NCBI GenBank assembly: GCA_021018995.1
Contig: CM037589.1
Coordinates: 7,517,001-7,581,000 of the forward strand
Reading direction: 5' to 3'
Source of the DNA: Chloranthus sessilifolius
Taxonomy: Eukaryota; Streptophyta; Magnoliopsida; Chloranthales; Chloranthaceae
DNA: 64,000 nt
Part shown: in pieces, positions 21,030 through 32,177 of the stretch
Position numbering within the stretch: position 1 is the first letter of the stretch
Layout of the letters: each line of letters begins with the position of its first letter
The notes under the pieces: generated by a model
What the model saw: the letters and a program-made list of their open reading frames with translations, nothing else
What the model was told of the DNA's origin: nothing
Databases searched by the model: none
Program-made: the position numbers and the translations under genes

Positions 21030-23112
21030 AGGAAATTTTTCAGGATAAATCACCATAACCTTTTCCGGTAATGGATCTCTACTCTCACTTTTTCCTAACA
21101 ATTCGGCTTGAAGCTGAGCCAATTTCAAAAGTCATAAATACCCATAGAGCTTGTTCGGATATAAGGAAAACAGAGAAATACCTAAGTTTGGATTATATTT
21201 TTCGTAGTTTTCTACTGGTTGGAAGCGACTTTAGGGTCGAAATATAAAATACAATTTTTCCACTCATTTCTAAGTGAAGAGTTCAAGGGTACCCCTCGGC
21301 ATTTCAATTTGCCAAGACCTCGGAAAGATAAGAAAAGAAGTAGAGAAGAAAAAGATAAGGTACGGCTCTTCTCACCAGTTTATTAGTAATATAACACAAT
21401 TTTTTCATGGACGAAAATCATTGACTAATTTGAATTAGATGATGGGGATTATTTTTTGTTTCAATCTTCCTCATGATAGATCTTAAGATCATGGCGCCCC
21501 TATCATATGGTCATATGTTGATTCTATATACGACATCCCCAAAAGTAAGAGGCGAAGCCACATTATGACTTGGATGACTAATTGACCACCCAAACTTTCT
21601 AAAAATTTATTACTAAGCTTTAGGGTCCTAATTTATATTAGTGGATCTCATCCATCCAAAATTATATTGATCATCTAAAATTATCTAAAATCTTCAAACA
21701 AACTTTTCTATGGTATTTGTTTTTATAACAAATGTTGCTTCTGATGCGGGAGGATCCGAGTAGATGATGATGAATTGTCAGAGAGCATGTTGTTGGCGCT
21801 GAGATACCTTGAGTTGGCAGATCAACACAGAAATGGCAGGAAATCGTGATCTTCTCCTAATTGGGATAGTTTTGGAAGCGTGTCGGTATTTTTGCCATAA
21901 CTTCGGCTACGAGTATTGGAATCGCGCAAATGACCCTAATTCGGAAAGCTCTTTGCGACACGTACGTCGTGGCTACCTTTGGTAAAAAAAATTTGAGGTC
22001 AAAATCCACGTATTTCCCTTTCAAATTCTCCTTTTTTAGTTATTTCTGAAGTTGATTTGGGCCAAATTTTTGACAAATTACTTCTTTTAGTACGTATTTC
22101 TATTTTGGTATGTTTATTAAAATTTGCTATTTTTGACAAAATTTCGATAATGAAGATTTTTAGCTATATAGCCCGGCTTGTGAGCTAATTTTAGTCAGTC
22201 TTGGATTTCATAATTTTGAATTAAAATTCAAAGGTGTTTCTCTGTGTTTTTTTTAGCGATTCTCTTGTGTTCTTTCATGTGAATTATCTGTTGAAACTAG
22301 CTTAAAGAATAATCTTTGTTCTTCCCGGCGTCAACTTCTTTGATTTTTTTAAGGAAATCCCACAATTTTGACCTACTTTTAGGCTCCCCTCCAGCTATTT
22401 AAGTGCTCCATGCACTTATTTTTCTCTCATGAGGGGCTCCATTATATTGTAGAGCTACAAACTCACGTATATGGTGTATAGGCTCAAATATAATTAATTT
22501 AAAAAAATAAGCAATTTATTGCACATGACAATGTTTGAACATATAACCTAACTTTTACAAAGCACTGAGTCAACCACTAGAGCAATTTACTAAGATATAA
22601 AAAAAGCAAAAAAATCTTAAAACATATATAATTTTTTAATCAAAATAATGCATATGCATATTTTTTAATTTTAGTTAAAAGTCTAATCAGTAATAAATCT
22701 GAACCCCATCTAAGTTTATTTTAAATATTTGGGAACCCTATACTAAATCCCTAATTACCTAGAATCATTGATCAAAATGGTATACTTTATATATTATTTT
22801 GTAGCATTTGCTTAGGAAAAAAAAATTATACAATTTTTCAACATTAATTGGTTAAATGACAACCTTATGAAAAAAGCATGGCTCCGCCCCTGCCAAAAGT
22901 GACGTAGATCATGGGAAAATGAGTTGACATTCGCTTTTAGGGACGTCCACCATTTTAATCAACATCTGACCGTTTGATATGCGCTCCATGATCTTAAGAT
23001 TTATCGTGAGAAAGATTGAGGCGAAAAATGATATCCATCTTCTAATTTAAACTAGTCAACGATTTAAGAACGTGAAATTCTGGTTGAGAAGGAAGAATCT
23101 TAGGTTGTAAAT
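21030..23112. mobile_element. Foldback element with long imperfect inverted arms
   Basis: The sequence at about 21400-21535 (ATCATTGACTAATTTGAATTAGATGATGG, then CATGATAGATCTTAAGATCATGG) is the reverse complement of 22945-23065 over about 125 bases. The left arm is preceded by the GGCTTGAAGCTGAGCC arm family (21030-21150). The inside is AT-rich without coding signal. It ends next to the 9-bp-duplicated element starting at 23139. No target duplication is assigned. Confidence 0.45.
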
Positions 23113-23873
23113 GAAGATACCCTTTTATATATCTTTTTGGAAAATTTTCATAAAAACCCTTAAACTTTCACTTCAATGTCCGAGAGGGACTTGAACTTTA
23201 CTAAATGCAACATAACCCCCCAATGAATACAAACCCCCAAAATTAGACCCCTACCTTCAACCTCCGTCTCCCTGCTCGACGAAAACTACTGACAAAGCAG
23301 TTAATCCACGTTATTTACCTACATGGACTTGCCAACGTGACACTCAGCCCTTTATAACTTATGGGAGATGCCCTCTCTCTCTCTCTCTCTTGTTCAGAAA
23401 ATTGGCACCAACTCCTCTTCTTCTTCTTCTCCTCTCCTCTTCAACATTTAAAGCTGGATGGAAGTTCTTTCTTAGCAGCTGGCGGGATGAAGCGGCCATA
23501 TTCATATGGAATGGTAGGAAAGTTATCTTTACCTTTAAGAGGCCTCAATAGGAACATGTACCCAATAGGCGTATTTGGCTAGTTGCTATTATCTTGCGAT
23601 GCAAAAGCAACTTGGTTTATTGTTAAATGATTAGTCCATTTTCGCGAACTCTTAATCACGTTTTAGCTGACACTAAATTGAAATAGTAAAACTCTTGTGT
23701 GCATAGAACACCCACTAAATAGGCTGGTCAAAGTGTGAATGTTGCAACGATGATTAGATTTCTTATTTTTTATTGCAGTAATGTTAGATAGTACTGATGA
23801 CCTAGCGAAAAAAGGGGCGATTCAAAGTTGGTGCTCATATTGATTAGAGTAGCCTTCTCTTGGTCACCGGTAA

Positions 23874-24030
23874 CATTACAAAAAATAAGACTATTAGTGG
23901 CAGCCAAAAACTGCCGCTATTAACAAAAAATTGCCGCTAATACTTTTAACAGCCTTTAATAGATTTTTTGTTAATAGCGGCAGTTTTTTGCTGCAAAAAA
24001 CTGCCACTAATAGTCTTATTTTTTGTAGTG
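23874..24030. mobile_element. CACTA-like MITE
   Basis: A 157-bp element with inverted ends (CATTACAAAAAATAAGAC and GTCTTATTTTTTGTAGTG) and TAA duplications on both sides (23871-23873, 24031-24033). It is related to the copy at 13155-13274; both have inverted GCGGCAGTTTTT modules. It is nested in the Mutator-like element. Confidence 0.8.
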
Positions 24031-24204
24031 TAATAAATGAAACTGATCATTTAGAGAGAACATAAATGATAATCGTTAGTTGTAATACGGTTCGAGGTCA
24101 TAAACATTGACATAGTTCTGGAGAGCGTTTAGCTATTATAATTGGGTACCATTATACTCGTCCCACTTGGCCGCTTTCTCACCCCACCTTCTTCAGCCGG
24201 CATG

Positions 24205-24500
24205 CATTAACTGTCTTTGAATCAGATGGTGGAGGTCTTTTTTCATCCCCATCTTCTGCATAATGGATCTATGGATCGTGGGAGTACCATCAGACGATGG
24301 TCGATTTTTTATTAAACATGGCACACATCCCAAAAAGTGACCCTAAAATCATATGACCCCATTCACGCTCAAGCATGATTTTAGCATAACTTTTTGAGAT
24401 GTATAATAAAAACTTGTTGTCTAATGATATACCAACAATCCATAGATTCACTGTGCAAAAGATGGGGACGAAAAATGACCACCATCAGATTCAAAGGCGG
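24205..24500. mobile_element. Hairpin MITE (dispersed 280-bp family)
   Basis: The two halves are inverted copies: CTTTGAATCAGATGGTGGAG on the left against its inverse near 24480-24500, and CCCATCTTCTGCATAATGGA against its inverse near 24440-24470. The centre carries a TTTTTATTAAACATGGCAC segment also seen in other copies. Related copies lie at 28590-28935, 29545-29830, 37240-37500, 37610-38000 and 56730-56870. Confidence 0.65.
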
Positions 24501-25335
24501 TCGTGGGGTGAAAAAGCAGTCTTTTGGGGTGAGTATAACGTGCGTACATTGGTGAGTGAGTTTACTAATTTTCATGATTTCCAGTTTTCTTTCTTTTATG
24601 AAACAACGTAAATTGGGATTGATCTTATTTGTGTGCGTTCTGTAGAAAACCCGTGGATCCTTAACTCAGCTAATCTCACGGGTACAGATTAGCGCCATAG
24701 TACCTACATGAATACGGCCGCTTCATCCCATCGGCTGCTCAAAAAGAACTTACACCCTACTTTAAATGTTGAAGAAGAGGAGAAGAAGAAGAGGAGTTGA
24801 CACCAACTTTCTGAACGAGAGAGAGATGGGGCGTCTCCCACAAGTTATAAACGGTTGAGTGCCACGTTGGCAAGTCCACGTAGGCAGATAACATGCGTTA
24901 ACTACTTTGTCAGTAGTTTCCGTCGACCAGGGAGACAAAGGTTGACGGTAGATAATTTTGGGGGTTTGCATTCATCGGGAAAGTTCAGGTACCTCTTGAA
25001 CATTGAGGTAAAAGCTCAAGGGTTTTTATGAAAATTTTCCTATCTTTTTATATATTTGACATTATTGCATCTCACTTCTTCTCTTAGCAATATTTATAAC
25101 TCAAGATTCTTTCTTTGAAACTCGGGTTTTATGAGTCTAAACTATTTGGGTTGTTCATTTTTTGGACCGAACCGATCAAACCGATCGAATCGGATCGAAC
25201 CGCCTGGTTTGGTCCAGTTTGAACAAGTACCGATTTGGGTTTGGTTTAGGAAAAAGGAAAACCGAAAAGTTTGGTTTGGTTTCGGTTTTAAGCCACCCTA
25301 AGCCGAAACCGACCGAACCGAATGTAGTTTATAAG

Positions 25336-25339
<4 letters not shown>

Positions 25340-25389
<50 letters not shown>
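25340..25389. repeat. (TA)n microsatellite
   Basis: About 25 AT/TA dinucleotides form the left border of the inner foldback. The matching (TA)n on the other side is at 27696-27720, so the inner element probably inserted into a TA run. Confidence 0.95.
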
Positions 25390-25393
<4 letters not shown>

Positions 25394-27695
25394 CGAGGAT
25401 ATGCTCCCGAACATAAAGATATTTCTACACTAATTGATAGGAGTGCGACACCTAGCATCCTTTTTCTGAAGTGATGGGTGACATTAGGACCACATTACTA
25501 ACTAGAGTTATACTTTTAAAAGTTAAATATCCTTTCAGCCGTCATTCTGGACTTTTTTAAAGTCTCTTTCTTTTCTCTTTTTTTCAAGTAAGTGTCAGAC
25601 TTACTTTTTCTTGCATATTTTACTCAAAAAATATGGCGCCCGGTAGCGAAGCGCTAGCACCTCAGGAGCGAAGCGCCAACACCCTAAAACAAGGGGCGTC
25701 GGCGCTTTGTTTCAAGGGCCACATTACTAACTAGAGTTATACTTTTAAAAGTTAAATACTCTTCCAGCCGTCATTTTTTACTTTTTTAAAGTCTCTTTCT
25801 TTTTCTTTCTTTTTTCAAGCAAGTGTCAGACTTACTTTTTCTTGCATATTTTACTCAAAAAATGTGGCGCCCGGTAGCGAAGCGCTAGCACCTCGGGAAC
25901 GAAACGCTAACACCCTAAAACAAAACGGTGTTTGTTTTAGGGGCGTCGGTGCTTCGTTTCAGGGGCGTCGGCGCTTCATTTAGGAGCGGCGACGCTTCGA
26001 AAAAAATATAATAAAACAAAATAAAAATTATCGAAGCGACGTGTCACGGGGTCGCACTTCTGCAACCTCAGCCCCGTGCGGCACTTAACGCACACTGCGC
26101 TAAGTCAACCTACTTCTGATACCAACAGTCGTGGGGCGTCCTTCGACGCGCTTTCAACCCGCGCGGTGCTTCGCTACCGCATGCAACGAAGCCAACCCAT
26201 CTACACATTAGCTCTGATATCACCCGCTTAGAGGACGGGAACTCCCCCAACATGGTTACCTCTGTTTCACGGTCTACCACCCAGCTTATCGTGCCTCTAC
26301 GACAAGCTCATTTGCACCGCTGTGCTAAACTTGGCCTGCTCAAGCTTCACCCTGTGCACTATATTAATACCTCGCTTCACAACAGTCTTGGCATGCATCT
26401 CCCCATGCCTTCATGTCTTGCTCACATACCGAACCAAGCCCACAGCCTTGTGCCTCGTGCTGTCGTGCTCAACTGAGTCTCACGCAGCGCTGGTGTTCTT
26501 CTCGCGAGGTTGCCCAGCCGTATGCACCGCGATGCATAGTCCAGAGCCATACATCAATCTCCCTTGGGAGCCACACGACATCGCTGCGTTGACGTCCTAA
26601 GCCCACCCTTTCAGGCCTAGGAGACACTTGCGCCCCCTCTGGCAACGCAAGGCCCCGTGTGGGTGGAAGGCAACTCTCCAGCTCCTCTCCCACATAGAAG
26701 GGTAAAACAGTCATTCCACCCGAATGGCAGGAGAACCTCAAACCTATTGGTTTGACATACCGCAACGCTTCTTGCATCGCTAGCCCACCTTGGCAGTGTC
26801 GCTCCCGCGTCTTACCAACATGCGACCGTGTCCCGTCCTCGCAGCGCGACCACGTCGTCAGGCCCACTTGGCGCCATGTCGCGTGCCCTCCTGGCACCAC
26901 ATGTCGTGCCCCAAGCACCATGCTGCAAGCTCGAGTATTGGCCCCGTCACAATCGACACCCCTAAAACCAAGCGACTGCACTTCGTTTAAGAGGGTTGGC
27001 GCTGCCATTAAAAAATAATAATAAATAAATATTTTGAAGCGCTGGCGCCCTTAAACAAAGCGCCGACGTTTCATTTTAGGGGCGCTAGCGCTTCCATAAA
27101 AATATATATTTTTGAAGCGTTGGCGACCCTAAACGAAGTGTCGGCTCTTCATTCTAGGAGCGTTGGCGCTTCTATAAATAAAAATATAAAAATTTCCGAA
27201 GTACCGACGCTTCATTCTAGGTGCGTTGACGCTTCCATAAATTTTTTTTTTTTTTCCGAAGCAACGGCAGCGCTTTTTTTTAGGGGCGTTGAAGCTTCCA
27301 TAAAAAAAAATTAATTAAAAAATTTCTGAAGCACCAGCGCCCCTAAACGAAGCATCGGCGCCTCTAAAACGAGGCGCCAGTGCTTCTTTGCAGAGGTGAT
27401 AGCGTTTTGCTATCGGGCGCTCATATTTTTTGAGTAAAATATACCTGAAAAAATAAATCTGACATTTTCTTAAAAAAAGAGAGAGAAAAGAAAGAGACTT
27501 TAAAAAGACTTATAAAAAAGTCAATAATAACAGTTGAAAAAAAATTAACTTTTAAAATACTTTAAAAGTTTAACTCTAGTTAGTAAAGTGAGCCCCATGC
27601 CACCCATCACTTCACAAAAGATGTGCTACATGTTATGCCCATATCAATTGGCGTAGAGATATATCTCTACGCTCGAGCGCATTTTTCCCTTTGTC
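25390..27695. mobile_element. Inner foldback with GC-rich modular arms
   Basis: The outer parts (25390-25660 and 27410-27695) are inverted copies. Shared parts include ACTAACTAGAGTTA, TTTTAAAAGTTAAAT, AAAGTCTCTTTCTTTT and TTTTACTCAAAAAATATGGCGCCCG. Inside these, both arms carry repeated short modules such as GAAGCGCCAACACCCTAAAAC and GGGGCGTCGGCGCTTC (25635-26040 and 27030-27400). The inverted termini fit a foldback inserted in a (TA)n tract. Confidence 0.65.
26040..27005. other. GC-rich captured segment inside the foldback
   Basis: This roughly 970-bp centre is far richer in G and C than its surroundings. It contains CTGATACCAAC (about 26117) and GCTCTGATATCACC (26210-26223), which resemble initiator tRNA-Met primer-binding sites on the minus strand. 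It may therefore be a piece of an LTR element. The long minus-strand frame (26469-27008) is Arg/Gly/Leu-rich without a domain and looks like a by-product of GC content. Confidence 0.4.
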
Positions 27696-28424
27696 ATATA
27701 TATATATATATATATATATAGGACGGGTTGGGGGGGTTGATTTATCCAAACTCTGATTTTTTTGTAATCTATTTTGAGATGGGTGAATAGATTATAGAAG
27801 TAAAACAATTACGAAAAATATGAAAATAGTAAAACTATAAAACAGGTTGAGAAGTCGAGAAAATTTTGATGTGAAAGTAGAACTTATAAGAAAATTGAAA
27901 CCGACAGAACCAAACCGAACCGAATCGAATTAGTTTGGTTTAGGAGTTGGACGATTTGGTTTGGTTTGAAAATCTAGAAACCGATTAGGACTGATTTGGT
28001 TTGTGATTTTGATCCAAAACGGACCAAACTGAACCGAATACACCCTTATAAACTATTGACTTCTTTAAATCAAACAATAGATATTCTTTTTCGCCCAATC
28101 TTCGATACATTAGATCTCTAGATCGTGAGTTTACCATCAAACAATCAAATTTTGATCAAACACACAGGATTTGGTTAATCCCGAATTTTCTCAAATATGT
28201 ATCAAAACACATAGTTTTCCTACAATTTCCTGCATATGTATCCAAACACAAGATTTGATTAATCCTTCATTTTCTCGGCTAACAATACGGTTATCCAAAC
28301 AACAAAAAAACAAAAGGAAACAAAGGTATCCCATGGTTTCCTATAACTTAGGTATCCATGAGAAAATGTAGAAATATTATTTTACTTTCCCTCGTTTCCT
28401 ATGTTTTTATCCAAACAAGTAGAG

Positions 28425-29085
28425 AAATTTTCAGGATAAACCACCATAGTTTCACCTTTTCCAGCAATGGATCTCTAGTTTCACTTTTTTCCCTAATAGC
28501 CTGGCTTGAAGCCGAGCTAATTTTAAAAGTCATAAATACCCTTCTTTCACCTTTATACATACATGTTAGGACGGATTTAAACCCTTTAACATCATTTAAT
28601 CTTTCAAATTTCATGATGGAGATCATCTTTGTCAGGATCTTTAACATGATTGATCTTGATAGAATAGGCATACCATTAGATGACATGTTTTATTAAAAAG
28701 TCGGAATAAAAATTAAGGCGTAGCATTGACACTACTAGGGAGGAGCGATATCACTGCCATAGAGGAGTGGTGTTATTTTCATAGTAAAGTGAAGTCACTA
28801 CTATAAAGTAGCTCCATTGCTACTTTATAATAGTTATAAGCTTTTGAGAAAAAAAACCATTTGATGGTATGTGCAAGATCTCAATGTCGATCATGTGACG
28901 AAAAATAATCTCCATCATGAGATTCAAAAGAGTCAATGTTGTTAAGGCATCTAAAACCGCCCTTACATACGTGGATAAAGGTGAAAGAAGGGACATTTAT
29001 GATTTTTTAATTTGGCTCGACTTTGAACCAATCTGCTATGAAAAAGATGAAATTAGAGTTCCACTAGTTAAAAACGTGAGGCCTT
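28425..29085. mobile_element. Foldback element containing a hairpin MITE
   Basis: The left arm (28425-28640) includes TTTCAGGATAAACCACCATAG, GGCTTGAAGCCGAGC and CATAAATACCCTTCTTTCACC. The right arm (28880-29085) carries the inverse of the same order (GGTGAAAGAAGGGACATTTATGA, TTGGCTCGAC). Its central hairpin is a copy of the 280-bp MITE family. Target duplication not determined. Confidence 0.55.
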
Positions 29086-29189
29086 GTTTGGCGGAACGAT
29101 TTCTAAAAAAAACTCCCTTAAAAACCAAAACTTTGCACTGTTTGACAATCTAGTGGGACCCACAAATTAGAGTTTTTTTTTAAAGGTAA

Positions 29190-29400
29190 AAAAACTCGAA
29201 TAAAATATTCAGCCAAAATTTGGGTGAAATTTTTTTCTGCCCACGATATGGGTTAAAAGATTAAAGAGAAATTTTGTTTATTACCTTTGCAACCCAAAAT
29301 TCGTTCTTCTCAACTCGGATTTTTCATGCTAAAATCGTTTGATTGCTTTGGATCAACCGATCGAAGTTTTTTTTTCACCATAATTTTTCATATGAGGGAT
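29190..29400 (+). repeat. Dispersed repeat copy also found inverted at 12840-13110
   Basis: It shares AAAATTTGGGTGAAATTTTTTTC, GGGTTAAAAGATTAAAG and CATGCTAAAATCGTTTGA with the reverse complement of 12840-13110. It adjoins the foldback element on its left. Confidence 0.4.
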
Positions 29401-29544
29401 CTTGAGACCATAAGCTTATCATCAAAAGTTCAATTTTTTCTTTGATGCAGCACATATGTCAATACCTCTTTGTTCACTCCCGCGCATTCTCTGAAAGCGC
29501 CTACGTCCCAGACCCCTGAAAAAATGTTGATTTCTTCAAATCAG

Positions 29545-29830
29545 ATGATGGAGATCTTTTTTAACAAAGATCTTCTACAAAATAGATCTTGGGCTCATGG
29601 TGCATCAATCTGACGATAAATTTTTTATTTCTCTGATAACCAAAAAATGACTCTTCAATCATATAACACACATCACGCTCAAACATGACTTTAGGGTCAT
29701 TTTCTGTGGACTTGAGACACATGAAATCACAAACTGACCATCTGATAGGTGCTACATGAGCTTAAGATCCATTTTGTGAACGATCGGGGTGAAAAACAAT
29801 CAACCTCATCTGATCCAAAGCCAGCAACTG
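29545..29830. mobile_element. Hairpin MITE (dispersed 280-bp family)
   Basis: The left half (TTCTTCAAATCAGATGATGG, ATCTTCTACAAAATAGATC) is the inverse of the right half (about 29735-29830). The centre has ATGACTCTTCAATCATATAAC followed by an inverse ATGACTTTAGGGTC. It is the same family as 24205-24500. Confidence 0.6.
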
Positions 29831-30534
29831 TCTTCAAGGGGTCTGGGGCATGGGCACTTTCAAAGAACACATGGGCGTGAACAGAGGTATCCATAAACAA
29901 CGACACCAATAAAAGTAGATGATAAAAGTAAATATCATTAAGACTTTTGGTTAAATAACAACGGGAACGACCGCCGCAACTCTTTACCGACGGTTTTGGA
30001 TATTTTACCAATACATCAAGTTTAAAATGAGTTCATTTGGAGTGTTTTCTTGCAAACATCAAGTTTAAAATGATTAATCAAGTTTTAAATGAAATATAAA
30101 AAATTCTAAAGCTACATGTTTAAGTGAGGAAATTATTAGTTTTAACAAAATAAAAATGTCTTTTTGCTGGCAATTCTGATCCGCCAACGATTATTAAGAA
30201 AAGTTAAACATCGCTAGCGATTAAAAATCGCCGATAAATATGAAAAGATTAAATATTGTCGGTACAAAAATTCTATATCTTATACCTTATAAATTTAACG
30301 TTCTCTCAGCGAATAAAACCGCCGGCCAATCCTTCACAACGCCTCTTAATTTCCCTAGCAGTTCCTCCACCACCGGCAAAAATTTATAAGCGATTTGTGA
30401 TATTTTAATAGTGAGTTTTGACTATGCAATTTGTGGTAGATTTTGTATGTAGCCTTGGATCGGATGATAAAAACATACAGTAGATCAATCTATTTGTGGA
30501 TTTTAAGGATAATCAAATTTTATAAATGTTAGTA
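29831..30534. other. No gene recognised
   Basis: AT-rich DNA. A segment at about 30170-30410 has several short GCCGGC/CCGCCAACG and TTATAAGCGA motifs but no coding or structural pattern that I can name. Confidence 0.4.
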
Positions 30535-30642
30535 GCCCTTGTTTGATACTTTCCAAGAGTTGGTTTTTTTTAACCAACCCATGGGAAGTGAAAAAAAGAA
30601 AAAAAAAAAAAAAAGGCTTCCTATGGTTTTGCCAAACAAGGC
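30535..30642. mobile_element. Small MITE with CCTTGTTTG ends
   Basis: It begins GCCCTTGTTTGATACTTTCC and ends GGTTTTGCCAAACAAGGC, inverse over about 10 bases. The centre is an A-rich run. The GGCCTTGTTTGG end is common among plant MITEs and also appears at 29090-29104. No clean target duplication. It lies about 740 bases upstream of the DRM1-like start codon. Confidence 0.4.
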
Positions 30643-31317
30643 CTGATAGTCGACCGATCCAGTAAATTTTCCCATTCATCTATAGTGTCACCATCTATGG
30701 TACTCAGTATTCATACAGCAAAACAAAAACTCTTTGTTCAACAACTCACGCAGCCAGCGTCAATTCCTAAGATATAAGACACGTCACGAGAAGTCATTCT
30801 CCAGTCTATGGGTACGTTGACACGTGTTAAGATTATATATTATACTGGGACCCACTTCATCCTTATCTACTGCTGCTTCATGCATATGACAAGCGGGTAA
30901 GAAAACGAAGCGAGGAAAATAAGATATTTTAATGGGAAAATAGCTTATCACCGACAAGGCATATAAATGCCAAACTGGTGTTTGAGCGCTCTTGCGGACT
31001 TGCACCATTAAACATGTCTCGTACAAACGATCAAACCTAAAAGTAGATCTAAACCATCCATCTGATGAACTTGAATATCAAACATTAAAAATACGAACAA
31101 GGGCTGTTATTAACGTGGAAAATTCGGATGGTTAAAATACCCAATGAGTGTGATTCCTGTTGGTCACCTTTTCATCTAATGTATGATCCATCTCTTTAAT
31201 GGTATGGATTATCCACATCTTAAACTGTTAATGGTGTAAGATCATTTGAACACCTCTTGGATTTTTAAATGATGATCAGGAGAGCCAAATCCAATATTAT
31301 TATATGATTATTTTTAA

Positions 31318-31328
31318 TTTATAAATAA
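31318..31328 (+). promoter_or_regulatory. Candidate TATA box of the DRM1-like gene
   Basis: TTTATAAATAA lies about 55-65 bases upstream of the start codon, leaving room for a short purine-rich leader (GAGAGTAAAGCAGAGAGGG). A CACGTG G-box is at 30831-30836, further upstream. Assignment is by position only. Confidence 0.5.
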
Positions 31329-31381
31329 GCAAAGCTTGGTGCATGAAGAGAGTAAAGCAGAGAGGGAGACGAGAGCCGAAA

Positions 31382-31924
31382 ATGGTATTGCTAGATAAGC
31401 TTTGGGACGACGTAGCAGGCGGGCCTACGCCTGAGCAAGGGCTCGGCCGGCTCAGGAAGGTCACCGCGAGGCCCTTAAAGCTCAAAGGTTAACGTAGACC
31501 AATTTATCATTATTATTTTTTAATTTCATTAAAGGGACATTCGTTTTTAGATTTTTTTTTTTTTTTTTTTTTTGGTGTGTGTAGATGGAGGAGGAGATAG
31601 CAGCAACAAGTTTCAGAGATCGATATCGATGCCGTCGACACCTGGAACCCCGACGACGCCGACAACTCCTACAACACCTGGGACTTCTCGGCCCAAAGAC
31701 AACGTGTGGAGGAGCGTCTTCAACCCTGGTAGCAACTTAGCTACCAAGACCATCGGCACCGAGAAGTTCGATAAGCCAGAGCCCAACTCACCCTCAATTT
31801 ACGACTGGTATTTAATTATATATCTATTATACTTTGGTTTTAATGATTTATTTGAACAAATGAGGTGATTTTTGAATGAAACGGCAGGCTCTACAGCGGC
31901 AACAGCAGGAGCACCTATCGCTGA
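31382..31924 (+). CDS. DRM1: Dormancy/auxin-associated protein (DRM1/ARP family), three exons
   Basis: Exons are 31382-31487, 31585-31807 and 31888-31924, giving 121 residues. The N-terminus [20 protein letters not shown] is the family signature. It is followed by [14 protein letters not shown], a [14 protein letters not shown] segment with TTPTTPTTP repeats, the conserved [16 protein letters not shown] and [18 protein letters not shown] at the end. Introns of 97 and 80 bases have GT-AG borders and keep frame: G|GT after codon 35, and TG|GT inside the YDW codon. Length fits the family (about 110-130 aa). Members are small, mostly disordered proteins of unclear biochemical role that rise in dormant buds, in sugar-starved tissue and after auxin withdrawal. 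The gene looks intact. The exact paralogue (DRM1 or DRMH) is not settled. Confidence 0.93.
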
Positions 31925-32171
31925 GGTTGCTTGATGCGATGGATGGATGGTCGGCGGATGTATAGAGTTTTGCTATGTAACCCGTGTTGATTACTTATGG
32001 CGTTTGGAGTTTTTGCTTGTAAGTGTTTTGCTAATTAGTCGACTTGCAGTAGCATCAATAGCGTGGAAGCAAGGTGGGTTGTAGTTGTAGTGACTTAAGA
32101 GTAGCATGTCGCCCTTCAAGGTTGTGTATGATATATGTACATAAGAAGAGTAATGGAGACTTTACCCTTTT

Positions 32172-32177
32172 AATAAA
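32172..32177 (+). terminator. Poly(A) signal of the DRM1-like gene
   Basis: A canonical AATAAA lies about 250 bases after the stop codon and is followed by T- and G-rich sequence. This gives a 3' UTR of typical length. Confidence 0.55.

Larger units (their letters stand above)
23139..25040. mobile_element. Non-autonomous Mutator-like element with about 390-bp inverted repeats
   Basis: The ends are GGAAAATTTTCATAAAAACC on the left and its inverse on the right. The arms 23139-23530 and about 24665-25040 are inverted copies, including the shared parts GACAAAGCAGTTAA/GCGTTAACTACTTTGTC, CCAACTCCTCTTCTTCTTC and GGGATGAAGCGGCC. A perfect 9-bp duplication TATCTTTTT flanks the element (23130-23138 and 25041-25049). 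Long TIRs plus a 9-bp duplication are diagnostic of the Mutator superfamily. The arms contain an L/S-rich frame (23361-23582) that shows no domain. A CACTA-like MITE (23874-24030) and a hairpin MITE (24205-24500) are nested inside. No transposase is present. Confidence 0.85.
25147..28048. mobile_element. Foldback element built of CCGAACCGA repeats, with nested insert
   Basis: A perfect 9-bp duplication TAAACTATT flanks the block (25138-25146 and 28049-28057). The arms (25147-25335 and about 27895-28048) are inverted and made of degenerate ACCGAACCGAA / GGTTTGGTTT units. Between them is a second foldback (25390-27695) bordered on both sides by (TA)n runs. The superfamily (Mutator-like or hAT-like) cannot be decided from a 9-bp duplication with poor terminal match. 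There is no transposase. Confidence 0.65.

Noticed and set aside
23361-23582. Short gene in the left MULE arm
   Set aside because: The frame is driven by CT repeats, lacks a domain and is not kept open in the matching right arm.
26469-27008. 179-codon minus-strand frame as a gene
   Set aside because: It lies in a GC-rich repeat block, has no domain, and overlaps frames of similar length on the other strand. Stop-poor composition explains it.
31572-31868. DRM1-like protein starting at an ATG in exon 2
   Set aside because: The frame from the exon 2 ATG reads through the second intron, and the conserved [10 protein letters not shown] start lies in exon 1 with matching splice sites.
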